Below are positions 1 to 5,701 of a DNA stretch of 5,701 nt, one piece after another. Numbering within the stretch: the first letter of the stretch is position 1; every line of letters begins with the position of its first letter. Under the pieces are notes generated by a model. The model searched no databases and was not told where the DNA came from. It worked only from the letters and a program-made list of their open reading frames with translations. This DNA comes from Cyclobacteriaceae bacterium. Its GTDB lineage: Bacteria; Bacteroidota; Bacteroidia; Cytophagales; Cyclobacteriaceae. The position numbers were made by a program, and so were the translations under genes. Location: assembly GCA_030637245.1 (NCBI GenBank), contig DAOVVI010000138.1, positions 1-5,701 of the forward strand. The letters run 5' to 3'.

Positions 1-173
1 GTTTTATTGTGACCAATTTTTATCGGGCCGATTTCGTCCTGAGTAATCTCTCTGACTACCGTGCCGTTAACTGTCATGATCTGGATGATAATTTCATCTG
101 GGATTTCACTGCCTGTGAGTGTAAATACAAACTGAGTCCTGGTTGAAAAAGGATTTGGATATGGGAAAAAGTT
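1..173 (-). other. Start of FlgD-Ig-like C-terminal domain, cut by the window edge
   Basis: From residue 1565 the sequence reads NFFPYPNPFSTRTQFVF, the typical opening of C-terminal FlgD-Ig or T9SS type A sorting-like domains (Y/F-P-N-P-F then a T-x-F-x-F strand). It continues with IIIQIMTVNGTVVREI, a standard second strand pair, and leaves the window at GHNK. The remaining strands, which normally hold W-D-G-x-D and G-x-Y-x-Y, are outside. It cannot be decided here whether this end is a cleavable T9SS signal or a fixed structural domain. Confidence 0.7.
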
Positions 174-3100
174 AGTGATCTGTGATTCAGTGATTATTTC
201 AAAACTGACAGAGTAAGGTTCTGTGCCGGAAGGATTGCCACTGGCGTCAGCAGCCTCGGCTCGTAAGGTATAAATGCCATCTGACAAATTTTCCGGTTGA
301 TATTCAACCATAAAATCATTTTCGGTAGTAGCAGGCGTCCAGATCACATTCGGAGATGAGAAACTAATTCGGGAAGGATCACATAATTTACCTTCACATT
401 TCTCATTCAGGTATAGGTTTACACCTAATGTATCTTCTTTCAGCAACGTTCCATTCTCATCTTTCATTCTCAATACAATCATTGGAGAAGGAGCTACAAT
501 ATCTCCATCCATAATAAATTCACCATCAACTGTCACCTCCAATATCGGATTGGTATTGTCCTTATTCACAATAAGATAGTCAGGTAAGTTAATATAATTG
601 TTATTAAAATTCTGCTCGGCCTGAATGAATGGATTTGCAAATACTTTAACATCATTTTTACCTGATTTACCAAGCGTTTCCATGATTATGGAAATATCAA
701 CTGATTCCTCAGTATTTAAAGGTTTTACCATTAAAGTATCAATATATGATTTTCGATCATTTTGATTGAACAGGCTATATTCAATAGCAAGTGAATCCTT
801 AAAGTCAAGATCGGAAACATTTTCAAAAGTAAAAATTGCTTCATGAGTTTCCCCTTCATTCTTCTCAATTCCCACAGTCTGCTGACCCGCCTTATAACTC
901 AGGACACCTTCCGGGACTCCATCGAAGATCACAAACCAATTTTTTAGTTGGGCCGGAGTAAGATTTACTTCATCAACTACATTCATCTCCAATCTTATAT
1001 ATGGATATGTGCTAACATCAATACTTTGCAGGTCTATATCTTTCGATTGAATATTCTCAAATAAAAGAATCTCTCTATTTGTATTATCAATTCCATAAAT
1101 ATTAAATGTATAATTATCTGTAACCGGTAATTCAGAAATTTGCGTTTTTTGATGAAATGAAACCCAACCGGCAGACGGACCTATTTTCGGGCTGCTGACT
1201 TTTCCTGAAACAGACTGGCCATTGATCATTTGATCTAACATAATCTCTTGTTCATTTGCCGGCGTTGGATTAGAATAATCGGCCTTAATTATTGTCGCTG
1301 AACCGGGGTTTGCTCCTTTTTTCCCAAGAATTATCACTGGCTCACCATCAGTAATGCTCTGGATATCGGAAGCATTTACTCCAATTTCTCCAAGTTTTGC
1401 TAAGGTAGAAGCAGGCCAGGTCTGATAGGTTACATTTCCTATAGAAAATAAAAGCACATAATCTCCGTTGCCCATTGCATCAATATATTGCTCTATCCGT
1501 AGATTAATTTCAATTTCATTATTCAACATATTGTTGATCACCTGGGGAATTCTTCCGCAATTCTTTCTGTCCAGGATGAATGGCTTTCCCAACACCAGGT
1601 ATGGAACAGTGGTCGATTTATCAAAAGCAAGGAGGTTCATTGAATTGTCAGTACATAACCTTGTCGGGAATATATATTGTGTGTTGTTTATCGTTAATTC
1701 AACATTTTCATAATCGAAATCAGGATGAAATTTCCCAAAGGTTTTAACATTGATCATGGTTTCAAATTTCTCAAATTCCCATTCCCGGGTTTCATGGTTT
1801 AGCACAATATTTTTTGTATCATTTCCATCAAATTGCTGAAAGTGTGACATTGTCCATCCGGACAATCCGTTATTAATATAGGTGAAAGACGTTGAATTCC
1901 ATATATCTAATTCCTGCGGCCTTGTTTCAGCAAACTTTGACCTCCAATAAAAAACAACAGTATCTTTGTCTGGCAAATTTTCAAATAAATCAACAGACCA
2001 TTTAGCAAGTGTTCTGCCTTGAACTGTCGATTGTTTTCTATATGGGCTATTAAATAAATTTGTCGTATCCAATTCAAAAATATATGTTCGATCATCCATT
2101 AAAAGGTCAAGTGAATGTGCAACAAGCCTAGTTTCCTTAGTATTGATGATAGAATAATTTGCTGGAAAAATATTGCTCGTCCCTCCAAGTGGCACAAAAT
2201 ATTCAAATATTGTTTGATTATTGGTTTCGCTCAATTCATCAATTTCATTTAGTGGATCCAAATTAATAGTGAATTGATTTAATCCAAATCCATCAATTCC
2301 AATTGTTTCTATTTCAAAATACAACGTGTCCTTGTAATAAACCGGAGTGTAAACCATCGTATCCAGCAGATAATTCTGCCCGTTACTTAACCTTCTACTG
2401 ATGGAAACCTTTAAAGAATCGCGATGAGTAGATCCAAAATTCCTTACTATAAGTCCAAGATTAAAAACATCAGTAAACACATTGATCGGCTCTCCGTCTA
2501 TTGATTGAGCAAAAACATTATCTGAATTAATTTCATAATCTGGCTTTGAGGCTCCAAAAAGCGAAACAAACGGATCCCCTTGCAGCGACATTTGCTGAAC
2601 CTGCGAAATATTGATTTCACTAGTTGAATACTTCTCCAGGAACCTTTTGCCAACCTCCTTTAGTACATCCCCAATACCTTTTTTCAAATAAAGAGAATCC
2701 GTTAATGCAACTTCATAAAACAAGTCAGTATATCTTTTAAGCCTAGTTGTATAGCCCACACCGGTGTGAGCCATAAATCCTACAGCCCCTTTATCTGGCG
2801 TACCTATCCAGTCTTCGCCAAACCCATAACCTGTATTATACATGTCTCCGGCATTGCAGCCATTTACAATCAGCATTGGATATTTTCCGCTATTTCTGTA
2901 TCCTAAACTTTCGTTGGTTACATATCCGATCTCTATGTCGGCAGCGGTGGCTCCGGAATGTCCGAAAAAGGTAATCAACATTTTGCCGGCGTTTACATGC
3001 TCAGCTATGTTAATCAACTCTGTTGCTCCATTTGTTTTTTTACTGATGGTAACTACATCTCCTCCAAGCAATTCACTTTCAGCGATCGATTTAAATCCAT

Positions 3101-4865
3101 CCACATACCGCAGGAATAAGTTTTGCTGGAAGAGGTCACTTCCACCGCTTAGATGTACCAATTCTTTTCTCCATAATGCATCGTGCGGTGTGCTTTCCAT
3201 TTCTTTTACTTTGTCAAGATACGCCTCTAAGGCTGCTGGTGTTTCTGCAGAGATCCTGCCTACCGGAAATCCTGCTTCGTGAGTGGAGCCTTTTAACCCG
3301 GCTGTAAATATGACGTCATTACCCGGAAATCCACCTGTAGGAATAAGATCCCGATTCACGGTTTCTGAATTACTGGTTCTGTATGCATATAAATAAGGCC
3401 CGGTCAATCCTTTTCCCATAATGAACAAATAGTCAGGATCTCCTCCTTCCGCCATAAATCTGCAAAATCTGTACAACGCCAAAGATGTGTACTCCCCGTA
3501 ACTAAACATATTGTATAATTGATCAATATTTACCAAAAGCGTATCAAATCCACCGCCCGTTGCTGAGGCTCTATACGATGCATATGCTAAGGGAACATCG
3601 GGATAATTAGCTGTAGCCTTTCTTAGCGATTTGTGCGTAACAATCAGAAAATCTGCTTTTGAAGGATCGATGTATCTCATAGACACAGGTTCAATTTTTG
3701 GAACCTGAATTCTTCTGGAGGTGAGCAGTAGCTTTCTTCCTTTCGAATCATTTTGTACAATAGCATCGATCCTGGGATCAACAGTATTATATTCTATATC
3801 AATAATATTTTCCTCATCTGTAATATCAAATAATTTTGCCCCTGTTGGTACATTTTGAATTTCCAAATAGGATCTATTCGAATTTGTAGGTTTTACATGA
3901 TAAATTTTTTGTTCGGATAATTCATGATCCCATGCATCGGCAACTACCAACCTGGCAAATGAAATGGATACCCGGTCTGCAACTCCATTATCGGTTACGC
4001 TCACACGGCAAACCAAACTTCCTCCTGAAATGTCTGACCACTCCAATGTATTTGTAATTAAGGTGTCATAATGATAATTAAAACTGACATCATTTATGGG
4101 CCTCAGATTGTTTTGATCAGACCCAACTTCAATAGTTATATTATGAGACAAATTGTTCCTGCCGGTTAGTAGAACTTCTAAAATAGGCTTAGGACCGGAT
4201 GTAATAACGTTTTCCAGATTTGAAAATAAGACGTCCCGGTATTGCCCTTGCCTGAATGCAGTTCCCGTCCATCCTTCGCCATGGTCAAATACTGATAAAT
4301 AAGTTTCTGCGCTGGTTACGCCAACAGGGTAGTGCAATCCAATAGTATAATTACTGGTTTGCACATCATTATATTCATTTAAGTGATAGGATTCAGCAGG
4401 AAGATTTAGAATATTGTTTTCTTTAAATGTGATAATTCGATTCCCGTTTTCAGAAAGACTCCATGTCAAAAAATATGCTGTTGTATCAGAATAAAAATTA
4501 TAATACTTATGAGGTTGGGCTTCGGGAGTAACATATAATTCTTCATCAAGTGTACCATCATTTCTTTTACCAAAAAATTCTAAATAATCTTCCGTATCAA
4601 AACTTGCATCATTTTGGCCTGCTATAAAGATCGATTGTTCTTTTCCTCTATGGTAAAGTTTTATTTTTCGTGGGTCAATGGTTGAAATAGGAAAACCTGC
4701 TGAAACCAATTCATTATATGAAATCCTGTAAAAGCCATCCTCGGCAGTAGAAAGTTTATAATACTTCTGCGAATAATTGATCCATTCATTTCCATACTCT
4801 TGCGCAACGACAGTAGAACTAATCAAGATCTGAATATATATCAATATTAGAAATCCCTTTTTCAT
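1..4865 (-). CDS. porU2: Putative type IX secretion system sortase PorU2 (C25 gingipain-type cysteine peptidase), 3' partial
   Basis: One uninterrupted frame of 1,621 full codons starts at ATG 4865-4863 and remains open at base 1. The start is chosen because a classic signal peptide follows at once (Met-Lys-Lys, hydrophobic core, cleavage VVA|Q after residue 21). Residues about 30-110 hold a conserved N-terminal module (DGFYRI, then FDTEDYLEFFGKRNDG). A beta-rich prodomain-like part runs to about 400. The C25 peptidase domain spans about 404-770: DFLIVTH at 405-411, GRISAET at 536-542, catalytic His636 in FFGHSGA, catalytic Cys670 in VNGCNAGD, and a closing LQGDPF near 761-766. Beyond it lie CARDB-like, ILEI-like, second CARDB-like, Ig-like and FlgD-Ig-like regions. 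Canonical PorU cleaves C-terminal signals and attaches cargo to surface lipopolysaccharide; PorU2 is a longer paralogue whose substrate is unknown. The length and the GHS/NGCN motifs fit PorU2 better than PorU. The C-terminus, probably some 50-60 residues, is outside the window. No frameshift or internal stop was seen. Confidence 0.88.
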   Translation of the reverse strand, partial: MKKGFLILIYIQILISSTVVAQEYGNEWINYSQKYYKLSTAEDGFYRISYNELVSAGFPISTIDPRKIKLYHRGKEQSIFIAGQNDASFDTEDYLEFFGKRNDGTLDEELYVTPEAQPHKYYNFYSDTTAYFLTWSLSENGNRIITFKENNILNLPAESYHLNEYNDVQTSNYTIGLHYPVGVTSAETYLSVFDHGEGWTGTAFRQGQYRDVLFSNLENVITSGPKPILEVLLTGRNNLSHNITIEVGSDQNNLRPINDVSFNYHYDTLITNTLEWSDISGGSLVCRVSVTDNGVADRVSISFARLVVADAWDHELSEQKIYHVKPTNSNRSYLEIQNVPTGAKLFDITDEENIIDIEYNTVDPRIDAIVQNDSKGRKLLLTSRRIQVPKIEPVSMRYIDPSKADFLIVTHKSLRKATANYPDVPLAYASYRASATGGGFDTLLVNIDQLYNMFSYGEYTSLALYRFCRFMAEGGDPDYLFIMGKGLTGPYLYAYRTSNSETVNRDLIPTGGFPGNDVIFTAGLKGSTHEAGFPVGRISAETPAALEAYLDKVKEMESTPHDALWRKELVHLSGGSDLFQQNLFLRYVDGFKSIAESELLGGDVVTISKKTNGATELINIAEHVNAGKMLITFFGHSGATAADIEIGYVTNESLGYRNSGKYPMLIVNGCNAGDMYNTGYGFGEDWIGTPDKGAVGFMAHTGVGYTTRLKRYTDLFYEVALTDSLYLKKGIGDVLKEVGKRFLEKYSTSEINISQVQQMSLQGDPFVSLFGASKPDYEINSDNVFAQSIDGEPINVFTDVFNLGLIVRNFGSTHRDSLKVSISRRLSNGQNYLLDTMVYTPVYYKDTLYFEIETIGIDGFGLNQFTINLDPLNEIDELSETNNQTIFEYFVPLGGTSNIFPANYSIINTKETRLVAHSLDLLMDDRTYIFELDTTNLFNSPYRKQSTVQGRTLAKWSVDLFENLPDKDTVVFYWRSKFAETRPQELDIWNSTSFTYINNGLSGWTMSHFQQFDGNDTKNIVLNHETREWEFEKFETMINVKTFGKFHPDFDYENVELTINNTQYIFPTRLCTDNSMNLLAFDKSTTVPYLVLGKPFILDRKNCGRIPQVINNMLNNEIEINLRIEQYIDAMGNGDYVLLFSIGNVTYQTWPASTLAKLGEIGVNASDIQSITDGEPVIILGKKGANPGSATIIKADYSNPTPANEQEIMLDQMINGQSVSGKVSSPKIGPSAGWVSFHQKTQISELPVTDNYTFNIYGIDNTNREILLFENIQSKDIDLQSIDVSTYPYIRLEMNVVDEVNLTPAQLKNWFVIFDGVPEGVLSYKAGQQTVGIEKNEGETHEAIFTFENVSDLDFKDSLAIEYSLFNQNDRKSYIDTLMVKPLNTEESVDISIIMETLGKSGKNDVKVFANPFIQAEQNFNNNYINLPDYLIVNKDNTNPILEVTVDGEFIMDGDIVAPSPMIVLRMKDENGTLLKEDTLGVNLYLNEKCEGKLCDPSRISFSSPNVIWTPATTENDFMVEYQPENLSDGIYTLRAEAADASGNPSGTEPYSVSFEIITESQITNFFPYPNPFSTRTQFVFTLTGSEIPDEIIIQIMTVNGTVVREITQDEIGPIKIGHNK
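180..560 (-). other. Bacterial Ig-like domain near the C-terminus
   Basis: Residues about 1436-1562 run from DNTNPILEVTVDG through DGDIVAPSPMIVLRMKDENG to GIYTLRAEAADASGNPSG. The last block is the classic edge of Ig-like folds that end with A-x-D-x-x-G-N. Two cysteines at 1490 and 1495 (C-EGKL-C) sit in the middle loop and could form a disulfide after export. This module is a usual companion of FlgD-like ends in secreted Bacteroidota proteins. Confidence 0.6.
591..908 (-). other. Second CARDB-like beta-sandwich module
   Basis: Residues about 1320-1425 include a strand HEAIFTFENVSDLDFKDSL, a spacer with SIIMETLGKSGKND, and a close with NPFIQAEQNFNNN. The last part resembles the end of CARDB-type modules (P-x-x-x-x-E-x-x-x-x-N-N), as seen in the first copy near residue 880. 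The protein thus appears to carry two such modules on either side of the ILEI-like part. Support is weaker than for the first copy. Confidence 0.45.
1296..1673 (-). other. Possible ILEI/PANDER-like domain inside the sortase
   Basis: Residues about 1065-1190 show a pattern recalling the ILEI (interleukin-like EMT inducer, PANDER/FAM3-type) fold: a strand with NLLAFD (1077-1082), a helix ending before GNGDYVLLFSIGN (about 1132-1144), a helix with LAKLGEIGV, and a closing strand GEPVIILGKKG ending at Gly1184, followed by NPGSA. Two cysteines, Cys1071 and Cys1103, could form a disulfide. FAM3-type domains are secreted and bind glycans or act in adhesion, so a carbohydrate-binding role is conceivable here. 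This is recognised by eye and is an inference. Confidence 0.45.
2214..2552 (-). other. CARDB-like beta-sandwich domain directly after the peptidase domain
   Basis: Residues about 772-884 start with PDYEI and end with LDPLNEIDELSETNN, the usual closing pattern of CARDB/Ig-like adhesion modules (Asp or Pro-rich turn, then E-x-N-N). Between them lies a block with VRNFGSTHRDSLKVSIS, matching the typical CARDB strand where a non-covalent beta-sandwich displays conserved Asn and Gly. In C25 peptidases an Ig-like module after the catalytic domain is normal. The assignment is by pattern, not by a profile search. Confidence 0.65.
2556..3656 (-). other. C25 (gingipain-type) peptidase catalytic domain
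   Basis: Residues about 404-770 of the PorU2-like protein. The domain opens with a hydrophobic beta-strand (ADFLIVTH), followed by family-like blocks: DYLFIMGKG, FPVGRISAET, then a helix ending near KVKEME. The expected His and Cys are both present, His636 (bases 2958-2960) and Cys670 (bases 2856-2858), 34 residues apart; from memory the dyad of known C25 members is about 33 apart. After the Cys comes GDMYNTGYGFGEDW and a hydrophobic GAVGFMAHTG strand. The enzyme is therefore predicted to be catalytically competent. Domain edges are estimated by eye. Confidence 0.85.
4803..4865 (-). other. Signal peptide of the PorU2-like protein
   Basis: Residues 1-21 show a short basic start (MKK), a hydrophobic core rich in Ile and Leu, and a polar region ending in V-V-A before Gln22. 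An Ala|Gln cut by signal peptidase I is common in Bacteroidota exported proteins. There is no lipobox cysteine, so the protein should be Sec-exported and released from the inner membrane rather than made a lipoprotein. Confidence 0.85.
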
Positions 4866-4886
4866 CTTTCTTTTAGAACTTCATAT
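4866..4886 (-). promoter_or_regulatory. Short intergenic junction with A/G-rich translation start region
   Basis: Only 21 bases separate the PorV/PorQ-like stop from the sortase start. Read on the minus strand, the ATG is preceded by AAAAGAAAG, which is purine-rich but lacks a GGAGG-type Shine-Dalgarno core. This fits the A-rich, SD-poor start regions known in Bacteroidota. There is no room for a terminator and no -7 TANNTTTG element was seen in the gap, so the two genes are probably on one transcript. Confidence 0.5.
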
Positions 4887-5701
4887 TTACTTTTTATCAT
4901 TTAATCCAATTGCCAAAGAAAACACATGCGAGTAAAGAGCTTCTGCTGCGTCAGAAAAATCTGTCATCGCATAGTCCACCCTCAATGTTTTAATTTTAAC
5001 CCCAAGTCCGAAATTTGGTTGCCAGGACGTCATGGTAGAATTATTAAAATCTTTTACCTGCTGAAATTTCCCCGCCCCTAACCTTAAGAACGCTATTTTA
5101 GAATAATCCAGCTCAAGTCCAAGCATAGGTGAAACAGAAACAAAATCTGTTTTCAACGCGACATTTCTTTTACCGTCAAAAGTCATCTCCAAATCTATGG
5201 ACGCCATTAAACCAAATTTTTTACCAAATGAAAAATTTCGGGTCGCCCCCAGGATCGCCCGAGGCAATGTTACCTCTAAAGAAGAAACAGGAATCACATT
5301 TCCTGTCAGAGCATAGACGTCCTCGACCAATTCTGAATTATGTGACCAGGCATTAAAGGTACCAGTAATATCTCTTAGCATTAAACCAAATTCCCATTTG
5401 CCAAGTGTTTTTTGTGCACCCGCATCCAAACCAAATCCCCAGGCATCAGCAAATTCTCCAACATTCCGATGAACCACTTTAAAGTTACCGCCAACCCGAA
5501 TCCCGCCCAAGGCAGAAAGCTTTCTTGCATAAGAAAAAACAAAAGCATAATCAGCTGCTGAAAAAAATTGGATATTGTCGTAATTGATAGCTCCGTTGGC
5601 GTCATAAAGGAATCTGGTATCAGGAATGTCATCAATCCCGAATCGTATAACGGAAAAGCTCATGTGGCTGAGGGTATCTATGGGCATGGCAAATCCGATA
5701 A
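4887..5701 (-). CDS. PorV/PorQ family outer-membrane beta-barrel protein, 5' partial
   Basis: This is the C-terminal 270 residues of a protein whose N-terminus lies beyond the right edge. The frame is open to base 5701, with Ile-Gly-Phe-Ala before the first internal Met at 5687, so that Met is not the start. It ends with TAA at 4889-4887. The sequence is a series of alternating hydrophobic and polar beta-strands rich in Gly and aromatic residues, typical of FadL-like 14-strand barrels of the PorV/PorQ (UPF0164-like) family. Family-like stretches are VGGNFKVVHRNVGEFADAWG, then GLDAG, and a final strand HVFSLAIGL before a short charged tail. Known family members are T9SS outer-membrane proteins: PorV shuttles cargo to the PorU sortase and PorQ anchors PorZ. 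Family members usually exceed 300 residues, so perhaps 60-120 residues are missing. The sortase-like gene directly downstream supports a T9SS attachment role. Whether it is closer to PorV or PorQ cannot be decided here. Confidence 0.85.
   Translation of the reverse strand, partial: IGFAMPIDTLSHMSFSVIRFGIDDIPDTRFLYDANGAINYDNIQFFSAADYAFVFSYARKLSALGGIRVGGNFKVVHRNVGEFADAWGFGLDAGAQKTLGKWEFGLMLRDITGTFNAWSHNSELVEDVYALTGNVIPVSSLEVTLPRAILGATRNFSFGKKFGLMASIDLEMTFDGKRNVALKTDFVSVSPMLGLELDYSKIAFLRLGAGKFQQVKDFNNSTMTSWQPNFGLGVKIKTLRVDYAMTDFSDAAEALYSHVFSLAIGLNDKK

Noticed and set aside
1468..1713. Plus-strand open frame of 81 codons
   Set aside because: It is antisense to the ILEI-like part of the sortase, has no ribosome-binding site that I can see and resembles no known family.
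1907..2095. Minus-strand open frame of 62 codons
   Set aside because: It is out of frame inside the sortase gene, whose main frame runs through here without a stop and gives a sensible beta-rich protein.
2842..3282. Plus-strand open frame of 146 codons
   Set aside because: It lies antisense to the conserved catalytic core of the C25 domain (including the Cys670 and His636 codons). Its protein has no recognisable domain and its composition is that of a reverse-strand shadow.
1..4865. Possible pseudogene or frameshift in the long sortase gene
   Set aside because: The frame was checked at several anchor codons (4865, 3974, 3635, 2960, 2858, 2228, 1850, 1475, 398 and 14) and stays the same throughout, with no internal stop.
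4873..4884. Four-codon mini frame (ATG AAG TTC TAA) in the junction on the minus strand
   Set aside because: It lies between the barrel stop and the sortase start and could in theory aid re-initiation, but such a short frame in A/T-rich DNA is expected by chance and nothing else supports it.
5129..5635. Overlapping open frames on both strands within the barrel gene (75 and 84 codons)
   Set aside because: The barrel frame gives clear PorV/PorQ-family patterns across the same bases. The other frames give low-complexity or unrelated peptides.

Overview
The window comes from a Bacteroidota genome, most likely a Cytophagales-type marine or soil lineage. This rests on protein families tied to the type IX secretion system (T9SS), a signal peptide cleaved before Gln, A/T-rich DNA and the lack of a strong Shine-Dalgarno site. 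Genus cannot be told from the sequence.

Both real genes lie on the minus strand and are read from right to left. At the right edge (5701 to 4887) is the C-terminal part of an outer-membrane beta-barrel of the PorV/PorQ family; its N-terminus lies outside the window. After a 21-base gap comes one very long reading frame that starts at 4865 and is still open at base 1, giving 1,621 complete codons. It is a secreted, multidomain C25 (gingipain-type) cysteine peptidase of the kind annotated as putative T9SS sortase PorU2. In order it carries a signal peptide, an N-terminal prodomain-like region, the C25 catalytic domain with a His636/Cys670 dyad, a CARDB-like beta-sandwich, a middle region that includes an ILEI/PANDER-like segment, a second CARDB-like module, a bacterial Ig-like domain and the start of a FlgD-Ig-like C-terminal domain.

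The close spacing suggests co-transcription. By analogy with the canonical PorU-PorV pair, where PorV carries cargo at the outer membrane and PorU removes the C-terminal signal and attaches the cargo to the cell surface, this pair is probably an alternative or specialised cell-surface attachment module. That role is inferred and not proven for PorU2.

The two genes cover all but the 21-base junction. No RNA genes, mobile elements, CRISPR arrays, repeats or terminators were seen. The plus-strand reading frames are shadows of the two genes. I do not see a wholly new system. The points most worth checking are the divergent active-site surroundings and the ILEI-like insert in the sortase paralogue.
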